DNA from: Lentisphaeraceae bacterium
GTDB taxonomy: Bacteria; Verrucomicrobiota; Kiritimatiellia; RFP12; UBA1067
DNA: 21,249 nt
Assembly (NCBI GenBank): GCA_004551905.1
Contig: SFPL01000060.1
Span: 1-21,249 of the forward strand
Reading direction: 5' to 3'
Made by a program: the position numbers and the translations under genes. Of this stretch, positions 14,941 through 21,249 are shown piece after piece; position 1 is the stretch's first letter; each line of letters starts with the position of its first letter. The notes below the pieces were generated by a model. That model was given only the letters and a program-made list of their open reading frames with translations, was not told where the DNA came from and did not search any database.

Positions 14941-17111
14941 TGGAGACGAAGACGATAGCAGCGCTATTCGCGGCCACGTGCCTGGCGGCGGCCGCCGCGG
15001 CGGCGGACCTCGCGCCGCGCAAATACGACGGGCGCATCGCGGAGCGGCTGGTGAACACGCTGACCAAGATGCACGTGCTGCAGCGCGTCGCGGACGACGA
15101 GATCTCGCGCCGGGCGTGGACCAACCTCGTCTCCTACTACGACTTCGACCACTCCGTGTTCCTCCAGGAGGACCTCGACCGCCTCGCGCCGCGGCAGACG
15201 ACGCTCGACGACGAGCTCAAGGCCGGCGACGCCGCCTTCGGCTTCGAGGTCTACAACCTCTACACCCGCCGGCTCGCCGAGCGCCTCGCCTTCGCCACCA
15301 ACCTGCTGGCGGCGGCAGAGTTCGACTTCTCCACCAACGAGACGTACCGCGTGCGCCGCAAGGACGCGCCCTGGCCGGCGACGACGGCCGAGGCCGAGGA
15401 CCACTGGCGGCGGCGGATGAAGAACGAGGTGCTGTCGATCCTCGTCAGCCAGGATATCGACGCGGCGAAGAACGCGTCCGCCACCAACGCCGTCGCCGCG
15501 ATGAAAGACGTCGCCGTCGCCACCAACCGCGTCGGCGCGATCGCCGCCGACCTGATCAAGAAGTACCGCCAGTACGCGGTGGTGATGACCGAGCCGGACG
15601 AAGAGGCGGTGCTGCAGCGCTACCTCTCGGCGTTCTGCCACGCCTACGACCCGCACACGGACTACATGAGCCCGACGACCCGCGAGGACTTCGACATGGA
15701 GATGAACCTCACCCTCTGCGGCATCGGGGCGACGCTGTCGATGGACGATGGGGCGCTGAAGATCGTGGAAATCATGCCCGGCAGCCCCTGCGACCGCGAC
15801 GGGCGGATCAAGCGCGGCGACAAGATCGTCGGGGTGCGGCAGGGCGACGGCGAGATGGAGGACATCATGTGGCAGCCGATGAAGAAGTCCATCAAGAAGA
15901 TCCGCGGGCCGAAGGGGACACGCGTCACTCTCGAGATCATCCCCCGCTCCGACCCGACCGGCGCGACGAAGAAGCTTATCGAGCTCGTCCGCGACGAGAT
16001 CAAGCTCGAGGACCAGGCCGCCACCGGGCGGGTGGAGGTGGTCGCGCTCGGCGGCGTCACCAACCGCCTCGGCTACATCGACCTGCCCGGCTTCTACGGC
16101 ACCTTCGAGAAGCGTCCATTCGAGGACGGCTACCGCAGCTGCTCGATGGATGTCGCCAAGCTGATCGCCGACTTCAACGCCGAGGGGGTGGCGGGGCTGG
16201 TGCTCGACCTCAGGGGCAACGGCGGCGGCTCGCTGCGCGAGGCGGTGATGCTCTCCGCGCTTTTCGTGACATCGGGCCCGGTGGTGCAGATCCGCGACGT
16301 CCGCCAGACCGGCTGCCTGCCGGTCCCGCCCGGCAACCCGGTCGCGTTCCGGCGTCCGCTGGTGGTGCTGGTCGATCGCGCGAGCGCGAGCGCGTCGGAG
16401 ATCGTGGCGGGCCACCTGCAGGACACCGGGCGCGCGGTGGTGGTCGGCGATCGGTGCACCCACGGCAAGGGCACGGTGCAGACGGTGAGCGGGCTCGGTC
16501 CCGACAAGTACGGCTCCTGCAAGGTGACCACCGCGCGCTTCTACCGCATCGACGGGCGGTCCACCCAGCTCCAGGGCGTCTCCTCCGACATCCACCTGCC
16601 ATCGCTCCTCGACTCGCTCGACGTCGGCGAGGACAAGCTGACCTACGCGCTGCCGTTCTCGCAGATTTCCCCGGCCGACTACCGGCTCGCTTGGAACATG
16701 CACTCCTACGTGCCGGAGCTCAGGCGGCTCTCCGGACTGCGGCTTGAGGACAACGCGCGCTACCTCCGCCACGTCGAGAACGTGAAGGGGATGAAGGAGC
16801 TCTCCGAGCGCGAGGAGGTGCCGCTCGAGTACGCGGCGCGGCGGAAGATGGCCGAGGCCGACCGCGCGCTCCGGGACCTGGACGACGGCATCGGCGACGT
16901 CGACGAGGACGAGGCGGCGGCCGAGGTCGCCGTCGGAGACGGCGATGACGCCGGGGATGACGACCAGGAAGAGGACCGTCCCGCGCGCCGCCGCAGCAGC
17001 GGTCATCCGCGCGACGACGTGGTGCTCGAGGAGGCTTTCAACGTGCTCATGGACATCGTGCGCATGACGCACGGCGAGGAGATTCCGCAGCCGAAAGGAT
17101 GGTGGTTCTGA
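14940..17111 (+). CDS. C-terminal processing protease (Prc/CtpA type, S41)
   Basis: A 723-residue periplasmic serine protease. A signal peptide covers about residues 1-22. The 30-250 region matches the helical N-terminal part of Prc (tail-specific protease), including the SYYDFDHSVFLQEDLD segment. A PDZ domain follows (about 255-335: GIGATLSMDDGALKI, GSPCDRDGRIKRGDKI), then the S41 core with DLRGNGGGS (423-431), the ASASASE serine cluster (catalytic Ser most likely 484) and Lys510 in THGKGTVQ, giving the Ser-Lys dyad. Prc trims periplasmic and membrane proteins at their C-termini. Residues 648-690 form a strongly acidic then basic low-complexity stretch before a conserved-looking end, which is unusual. 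Translation is coupled to the NERD gene (TGATG) and to dapF (TGATG). Confidence 0.92.
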   Translation: METKTIAALFAATCLAAAAAAADLAPRKYDGRIAERLVNTLTKMHVLQRVADDEISRRAWTNLVSYYDFDHSVFLQEDLDRLAPRQTTLDDELKAGDAAFGFEVYNLYTRRLAERLAFATNLLAAAEFDFSTNETYRVRRKDAPWPATTAEAEDHWRRRMKNEVLSILVSQDIDAAKNASATNAVAAMKDVAVATNRVGAIAADLIKKYRQYAVVMTEPDEEAVLQRYLSAFCHAYDPHTDYMSPTTREDFDMEMNLTLCGIGATLSMDDGALKIVEIMPGSPCDRDGRIKRGDKIVGVRQGDGEMEDIMWQPMKKSIKKIRGPKGTRVTLEIIPRSDPTGATKKLIELVRDEIKLEDQAATGRVEVVALGGVTNRLGYIDLPGFYGTFEKRPFEDGYRSCSMDVAKLIADFNAEGVAGLVLDLRGNGGGSLREAVMLSALFVTSGPVVQIRDVRQTGCLPVPPGNPVAFRRPLVVLVDRASASASEIVAGHLQDTGRAVVVGDRCTHGKGTVQTVSGLGPDKYGSCKVTTARFYRIDGRSTQLQGVSSDIHLPSLLDSLDVGEDKLTYALPFSQISPADYRLAWNMHSYVPELRRLSGLRLEDNARYLRHVENVKGMKELSEREEVPLEYAARRKMAEADRALRDLDDGIGDVDEDEAAAEVAVGDGDDAGDDDQEEDRPARRRSSGHPRDDVVLEEAFNVLMDIVRMTHGEEIPQPKGWWF

Positions 17112-17905
17112 TGAAGATGAAGTTCACGAAGATGCATGGGGCCGGCAACGACTTCGTCATGTTCGACGACCGCGACGGCTCTTTCCCCTGCGACGGGCGG
17201 CGGATCGCCGCGATTGCGGCGCGGCGGATCGGCGTCGGCTGCGAGGGGGTGATCCTGGTAGGGAAGTCCTCCCGCGCCGACTTCTCGATGCGGTTCTTCA
17301 ACCCCGACGGCTCCGAGGCGGAGCTCTGCGGCAACGGCGCGCGGTGCGTCGCCGCCTTCGCCCGCGAGATCGGCGCGGCGAAGGGCAAGGTGATGTGCTT
17401 CGAGACCGCGGCGGGGCTGGTGGACGCGGAAATCCTCGACGAGAGCCAGGTCAAGGTGTGGATGCCGGACCCGAAGGGGCTCGACGGCGACTTCGTGAAC
17501 TCGGGAGTCCCGCACTTCGTCGTGCCGGTGGAGAGCCTCGCCAAGGCTGATGTCGACGTCGAGGGGCGCAGGATAAGGCTTTCGGAGCGGTTCGCGCCGC
17601 ACGGGACGAACGTCGACTTCGTCGTCTACCGTCCGCCGCACCGGGTCTCGGTGCGCACCTACGAGCGCGGGGTGGAGGCGGAGACTGGCGCGTGCGGCAC
17701 TGGCGCGGTGGCGGTCGCCTGCGTCGGCGTTGCGGGCCACGGCCTTTCCTTCCCGGTGCAGGTGGCGACCTCGGAAGGCTACGAGCTGGTGGTGGATGGC
17801 GAATTCGACGGCAGGGCGTTCTCGTCCGTCACCCTGACCGGCCCGGTGAAGAAGGTCTTCGAAGGCGTCATAGACCTCGATGAGCTCAACCTCATCGCCG
17901 AGTGA
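17111..17905 (+). CDS. dapF: Diaminopimelate epimerase
   Basis: A 264-residue cofactor-independent epimerase that turns LL- into meso-diaminopimelate for peptidoglycan and lysine synthesis. Both catalytic cysteines are present: Cys73 in ELCGNGARC and Cys195 in GACGTGA. The start MKMKFTKMHGAGNDFV is typical, as is FFNPDGSEAELCGNG. I chose the ATG at 17111, which overlaps the protease stop as TGATG. ATGs at 17099 and 17117 are also in frame; 17099 would add only four residues and lies within the probable AAAGGA ribosome site. Length is slightly below the usual 270-280. It is the last gene of the long unit, and a weak terminator-like hairpin overlaps its end. Confidence 0.95.
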   Translation: MKMKFTKMHGAGNDFVMFDDRDGSFPCDGRRIAAIAARRIGVGCEGVILVGKSSRADFSMRFFNPDGSEAELCGNGARCVAAFAREIGAAKGKVMCFETAAGLVDAEILDESQVKVWMPDPKGLDGDFVNSGVPHFVVPVESLAKADVDVEGRRIRLSERFAPHGTNVDFVVYRPPHRVSVRTYERGVEAETGACGTGAVAVACVGVAGHGLSFPVQVATSEGYELVVDGEFDGRAFSSVTLTGPVKKVFEGVIDLDELNLIAE

Positions 17906-17916
17906 AAAATCTTTTT
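17878..17916 (+). terminator. Possible terminator overlapping the end of dapF
   Basis: A seven-base perfect stem CGATGAG/CTCATCG (17878-17884 with 17891-17897) with a six-base loop lies inside the last codons of dapF. A run of five T follows at 17912-17916. The T-run is 14 bases from the stem, further than in a standard intrinsic terminator, so this is only a candidate. Confidence 0.3.
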
Positions 17917-17943
17917 GCGTAGCGCTGAACCACGAACCACGAT

Positions 17944-17954
17944 TATGGTATAAT
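17944..17954 (+). promoter_or_regulatory. Extended -10 promoter of trpS
   Basis: TATGGTATAAT, identical to the boxes at 248 and 2896. GAACCACGAAC lies 6 bases upstream of the box (17927-17937), close in sequence and position to GAACCCCGAAC at 230-240. The expected transcription start, six to eight bases after the hexamer, is 17960-17962, only two to four bases before the trpS ATG. No Shine-Dalgarno fits in between. Confidence 0.72.
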
Positions 17955-17963
17955 ATAGAATCT

Positions 17964-18920
17964 ATGAGAATCCTTACCGGCATCCAGCCCTCGGGCAGGC
18001 TCCACTGGGGCAACTACTTCGGCGCGATGAAGTCCATGTTCGACCTTCAGGCGAAGGGCGAGGACATGTTCATGTTCATCGCGAACTTCCACGCCATGAC
18101 CACCGTCCGCGACGGCGCCGCGCTCCGCGAGGCGACGCGCGAGGTGGCGCTCGACTACCTCGCCTGCGGGCTCGACCCGGCGAAGACCACCGTCTACCGC
18201 CAGAGCGATGTCCCCGAGGTGCAGGAGCTCGCGTGGTACCTCTCGTGCCTGACGCCGATGGGGCTCCTGGAGCGCTGCCACAGCTACAAGGACAAGATGG
18301 CGCGCGGCTTCGAGGCGACCCACGGGCTCTTCGCGTACCCGGTCCTGATGGCGGCCGACATCCTCATCATGAACTCGGACCTCGTGCCCGTCGGCAAGGA
18401 CCAGAAGCAGCATCTCGAGGTGACGCGCGACCTCTGCCAGAAGTTCAACAACGCCTTCGGCGAGATCTTCAAGCTGCCCGACGCCTACATCCCCGACTCC
18501 GTCGCCACCATCCCCGGCACCGACGGCCAGAAGATGTCCAAGTCGTACCACAACACCATCGAGCTCTTCGACCCGTCCGCGAAGAAGAAGGTGATGGGCA
18601 TCGTCACCGACTCGACGCCGATGGAGGAGCCGAAGGAGCCGGAGGGCAACTCCATCTACGAGCTCTACAAGCTCTTCGCGACGCCGGAGGAGGTCGCCGA
18701 GATGGCCGCGGAGTTCCGCGCCGGCGGCTACGGCTACGGCAGCGCGAAGAAGGCGCTCCTCGCCGCCTACCACCGCCTCTTCGACCCATTCGCAGCGCGC
18801 CGCGCCGAGCTCGCGAAGGACCCCGACGCGCTCGAGGACATCCTCCGCGAGGGCGCGAAGAAGGCCCGCGCCGCCGCCGCCGTGCAGATGGAGAAGGTCC
18901 GCGCCGCCGTCGGCCTCTGA
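17964..18920 (+). CDS. trpS: Tryptophanyl-tRNA synthetase
   Basis: A 318-residue class I aminoacyl-tRNA synthetase that charges tRNA-Trp. The HIGH-equivalent is LHWGN (13-17) in the family-typical opening GIQPSGRLHWGNY, and the KMSKS loop is exact at 190-194. GLFAYPVLMAADIL and VGKDQKQHLE, which form the tryptophan and ATP site, are present. Length is close to the usual 325-335. The ATG at 17964 starts exactly at the canonical N-terminus; the frame is open back to 17880, but that part lies over dapF and the promoter. No ribosome binding site precedes the ATG, so translation is probably from a leaderless or very short-leader message. The next gene follows after 13 bases. Confidence 0.94.
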   Translation: MRILTGIQPSGRLHWGNYFGAMKSMFDLQAKGEDMFMFIANFHAMTTVRDGAALREATREVALDYLACGLDPAKTTVYRQSDVPEVQELAWYLSCLTPMGLLERCHSYKDKMARGFEATHGLFAYPVLMAADILIMNSDLVPVGKDQKQHLEVTRDLCQKFNNAFGEIFKLPDAYIPDSVATIPGTDGQKMSKSYHNTIELFDPSAKKKVMGIVTDSTPMEEPKEPEGNSIYELYKLFATPEEVAEMAAEFRAGGYGYGSAKKALLAAYHRLFDPFAARRAELAKDPDALEDILREGAKKARAAAAVQMEKVRAAVGL

Positions 18921-18933
18921 AGTTTCGGCGGCG

Positions 18934-20901
18934 ATGCTCGACTTTCGCGGCATATCGGTCCACTACGGGCATCAGGACGTTTTGACGAACGTCACCTTCC
19001 GCGTCAACAAGGGCGACCGCGTCGGCGTGGTGGGGCCGAACGGCTCGGGCAAGTCGACGCTCTTCAAGATCGTCCTCGGCGAGATGTCCACCGACACCGG
19101 CGAGCTGATCATCGAGGGCAGCCCGCGGATCGGCTTCACCCGCCAGAACCCCGAGCCGGACTCGCCGGAGGAGACCCTCCTTGAATACTCGCTCCGCGGC
19201 ATCCCCGGCCTCGCCGAGATGGAGGCGGAGATGCGCGAGCTCGAGGACGACCTCGCCGACCCTGCGAAGATGCGCCGCTACGGCGAGCTCCAGACGAAGT
19301 TCGAGCACCTCGGCGGCTACGACATCGAGACGCGTGTGAAGATCGCCCTCGGCGGGCTCGGCTTCGCGACGGACGACTTCGCGCGCCCCTTCGCCTCCTT
19401 CTCCGGCGGCTGGCGGATGCGCGCCGAACTCTCGCGCGTGCTCGCCTCGCGGCCGGACCTGCTGCTCCTCGACGAGCCGTCCAACTACCTCGACCTGCCG
19501 GCGGTGGACTGGCTCCAGAAGTTCCTCAAGGCGTACGACGGCACGCTGATGCTCATCTCCCACGACCGTTACCTCCTGCGCACGCTGACGAACATCACCG
19601 TCGAGGTGGACGCCGGTACCGCCACGCGCTACGAGGGCGACCTCGACTGGTACCTGAGAGAGCGCGAGGTGAGATACGAGCACCTGAAGGCGGCGAAGGA
19701 GAACCAGGACCACCACCGCGAGCAGCTCCAGCGCTTTGTCGACCGCTTCCGCGCCCAGGCGACCAAGGCCGCGCAGGCGCAGAGCCGCCAGAAGCTGATC
19801 GACAAGATCGACGAGGAGCGCATCGTGCTGCCGAAGCGCTACACCAATTCCGGACGGCTGCGCCTCGCCGAGCCGCCGCCGAGCGGCGTGGAGATGTTCC
19901 GCTGCGAGAAGCTCGGCTTCGCCTACGAGCTGCCGAAGTTCGTCTTCCGCAGCGTCAGCTACAGCGTCGCCCGCGGCGACAAGGTGGCGCTCATCGGCTA
20001 CAACGGCCTCGGCAAGACGACGCTCATGCGCATCATGGCCGGCGTGAGGGAGCCGACCGAGGGCAAGGCGGTGATCGGCCACAACGTCGTCCCCGGCTAC
20101 CTGAGCCAGGAGTTCGCCGAGACGATCCCGCCGGACCTTTCCGTCTACCGCGTCGCCAAGAACGCCTGGGACGCGCGCGGCGGCGGGCCTGAGAAGGTCT
20201 TCCGCAACCAGCTCGGCGCCTTCGGATTCGACGAGAACGATGTCGAGAAGCCGTCCGGCGTCCTCTCCGGCGGCGAGAAGATCCGCCTCGCGTTCCTCCG
20301 GCTCTTCATCTCGGCGCCGAACTTCCTGCTCCTCGACGAGCCGACCACCCACCTCGACCTCGACGGGCGCCGCCTCCTGCAGGACGCGCTCAAGAAGTAC
20401 CGCGGCACGCTCTTCTTAGTCTCGCACGACATCGACTTCGTGCGCGAGGTGGCGACTTCGGTCGTCGAGATAACCCGCGAAGGCGTGTTCCAGTACCCCG
20501 GCGGCTACGACTACTACTGCGAGAAGAAGGCCGAGCGCGAGGCGCGCGCGGCCGCCGCCTCCGGGAAGGCCGCCGAGCCACGCGCCCAGAAGCCGGCCGG
20601 CGGCGAGGGCGGCGCGCGCCTCTCGCCGAAGGAGCTCCGCCGCCAGCGCGCGGCGGAACGGGCGAAGATCGCCCCGAAGGTGAAGGAGCTCAAGCGGCGG
20701 ATGGAGGCGGCGGAGCGCAAGATCGACGAGCTCCAGCAGGCGCTCGACGAGGCGAGCGCGGAGCTCTTCAACCCCACCCCGACCACGGACTTCGCCGAGG
20801 CCAACCGCAAGGTCCGCACGCTCCAGTTCGAGATCGACCGCTACACCGCCGACTGGGAGGCGGCGGCCACCGAACTGGAGACGCTTTCCTCCGGCGACTG
20901 A
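18934..20901 (+). CDS. ABC-F family ATPase (Uup/YheS-like)
   Basis: A 655-residue soluble protein with two ATP-binding cassettes and no membrane segment, the ABC-F pattern of ribosome-associated translation factors. Cassette 1: Walker A GPNGSGKST (34-42), signature SFSGGW (155-160), Walker B LLLLDEP (176-182). Cassette 2: Walker A GYNGLGKTT (355-363), signature LSGGE (444-448), Walker B LLLDEP (465-470). Both cassettes look ATP-competent. The helical linker between them (about 235-305, rich in charged residues and glutamine) is where ABC-F proteins reach the P-site tRNA. A basic linker and coiled coil at 585-655 resemble the C-terminal domain of Uup. Whether it is a housekeeping factor or confers antibiotic resistance cannot be read from sequence. 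The start at 18934 has only a weak ribosome site. Confidence 0.9.
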   Translation: MLDFRGISVHYGHQDVLTNVTFRVNKGDRVGVVGPNGSGKSTLFKIVLGEMSTDTGELIIEGSPRIGFTRQNPEPDSPEETLLEYSLRGIPGLAEMEAEMRELEDDLADPAKMRRYGELQTKFEHLGGYDIETRVKIALGGLGFATDDFARPFASFSGGWRMRAELSRVLASRPDLLLLDEPSNYLDLPAVDWLQKFLKAYDGTLMLISHDRYLLRTLTNITVEVDAGTATRYEGDLDWYLREREVRYEHLKAAKENQDHHREQLQRFVDRFRAQATKAAQAQSRQKLIDKIDEERIVLPKRYTNSGRLRLAEPPPSGVEMFRCEKLGFAYELPKFVFRSVSYSVARGDKVALIGYNGLGKTTLMRIMAGVREPTEGKAVIGHNVVPGYLSQEFAETIPPDLSVYRVAKNAWDARGGGPEKVFRNQLGAFGFDENDVEKPSGVLSGGEKIRLAFLRLFISAPNFLLLDEPTTHLDLDGRRLLQDALKKYRGTLFLVSHDIDFVREVATSVVEITREGVFQYPGGYDYYCEKKAEREARAAAASGKAAEPRAQKPAGGEGGARLSPKELRRQRAAERAKIAPKVKELKRRMEAAERKIDELQQALDEASAELFNPTPTTDFAEANRKVRTLQFEIDRYTADWEAAATELETLSSGD

Positions 20902-20908
20902 ATACGCG

Positions 20909-21091
20909 GGGAGCCATTCCGTTCTGCAGGCCGGAACGGGCGAGAGCCCTCTGACCGTCCCGTTCTATGAAAGATGTGGCTTTGTCCGTTCGCATCGAAT
21001 CCGAAATTTCTTCGTCGAAAATTATGACCATCCCATCTACGAGGGCGGCGTGCAGTTGGTGGACATGGTGTATCTGCGGCGGCGTTTGTAG
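20909..21091 (+). pseudogene. 3' remnant of a GNAT acetyltransferase gene
   Basis: In the frame ending at the TAG 21089-21091 there is an uninterrupted reading of about 60 codons that looks like the end of a GNAT N-acetyltransferase: VLQAGTGESPLTVPFYERCG, then NFFVENYDHPIYEGG and QLVDMVYLRRRL. The FYERCGF segment is the typical acetyl-CoA-binding end of GNAT domains. The fragment begins directly after the ABC-F stop. There is no start codon or ribosome site in frame, and the first two thirds of a GNAT domain are missing. Codon use is less GC-rich than in the neighbours. I read it as a decayed or truncated gene whose 5' part was deleted when the upstream gene was joined to it. Confidence 0.75.
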
Positions 21092-21096
21092 ATGAT

Positions 21097-21179
21097 GCCT
21101 TTCCATCCTAAAATCCGTCTTTCTGTGAGTATGCGGCTATGCGCATAGTCACAGCGCGGCGGATTTCAGGGTGAAAGGC
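21097..21179. repeat. Long imperfect palindrome
   Basis: Nested inverted repeats span this stretch. The outer arms are 21097-21117 and 21160-21179, which pair with a few mismatches (exact CGGATTT and AAAGGC blocks). The inner arms are CTGTGAGTATGCG (21123-21135) and CGCATAGTCACAG (21142-21154), with one mismatch and a six-base loop. It lies between the GNAT remnant and the next promoter. It may terminate transcription or be a small repeat element; there is no T-run after it. Confidence 0.6.
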
Positions 21180-21239
21180 TCTGCGGCATCTACCGCGGCA
21201 GATTTGATTTCGTCCGCACCGTAATCTCACTGAGGCGAA

Positions 21240-21249
21240 TATGGTATAA
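21240..21249 (+). promoter_or_regulatory. Extended -10 promoter cut by the window end
   Basis: TATGGTATAA, the same box as at 248, 2896 and 17944 up to the last base available. It implies that a further + strand gene starts just beyond the window. Confidence 0.65.

Noticed and set aside
14964..17072. A 702-codon open frame on the minus strand opposite the Prc protease
   Set aside because: Same reasons: low-complexity Arg/His/Val composition and full overlap with a conserved gene. Similar long antisense frames at 4415-5620, 8968-10584, 12448-14664 and 18604-20352 were rejected likewise.
17880..17963. Earlier start for trpS inside the end of dapF
   Set aside because: The added 28 residues are not TrpS-like and would place the start upstream of the promoter box.
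20919..20939. CCGTTC/GAACGG hairpin as ABC-F terminator
   Set aside because: The stem has six pairs with a nine-base loop, no T-run follows, and it lies within the GNAT-like reading frame.
1..21249. CRISPR array, tRNA, rRNA, insertion sequence or toxin-antitoxin pair
   Set aside because: I looked in the gene-free ends and short gaps and saw no regular spaced repeats, cloverleaf with CCA-type end, rRNA-like segment, transposase or small paired genes.

Overview
The window is a compact, GC-rich, gene-dense stretch of a bacterial chromosome. All convincing genes are on the + strand and almost every base from 290 to 20901 is coding. The content is mostly housekeeping: one-carbon and pentose metabolism, ribosome assembly, purine-type phosphoribosyl transfer, isoprenoid and diaminopimelate synthesis, tRNA modification and charging, and envelope proteolysis. 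DapF, a Prc-type protease and several exported or membrane proteins point to a diderm, peptidoglycan-making bacterium. The high GC, the short DXS and the divergent ROK and PurF-like proteins would suit a PVC-group gut or anaerobic lineage such as Kiritimatiellota or Lentisphaerota. That placement is an impression from protein style and is not proven by this sequence.

Layout. Bases 1-289 are a gene-free, lower-GC leader with a long hairpin and a promoter. Unit 1 (290-2882) holds an RpiB-GlyA fusion followed by era. Unit 2 (2933-4393) is a single PurF-family gene with its own promoter. Unit 3 (4445-17905) is a run of eleven genes with gaps of at most 21 nt or stop/start overlaps: ROK-like protein, rfbC, sugar-porter MFS, PhnP-like hydrolase, exported protein of unknown function, tsaD, GT-C membrane glycosyltransferase, dxs, NERD-domain membrane protein, Prc/Ctp protease, dapF. 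Unit 4 (17964-20901) is trpS followed by an ABC-F ATPase. The tail (20902-21249) holds the 3' remnant of a GNAT acetyltransferase, a long imperfect palindrome and the start of another promoter.

Regulation. The extended -10 sequence TATGGTATAAT occurs before units 1, 2 and 4 and again, cut off, at the window end; a variant precedes unit 3. These boxes divide the window into transcription units. At trpS the box is so close to the ATG that the message should be leaderless or nearly so.

How the genes fit together. Unit 3 mixes carbohydrate genes (ROK-like protein, rhamnose epimerase, sugar porter, lipid-linked-sugar type glycosyltransferase) with envelope genes (dxs for the polyprenyl carrier precursor, dapF for peptidoglycan, Prc for periplasmic proteolysis) and tsaD. 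A loose envelope-building theme is possible, but shared transcription of housekeeping genes explains it equally well. I found no CRISPR array, rRNA, tRNA, insertion sequence, phage module or recognisable defence island. The points most worth a second look are the RpiB-GlyA fusion, the displaced ROK-type zinc motif, the PurF-family protein with an altered glutaminase pocket, and the promoter and leaderless architecture.
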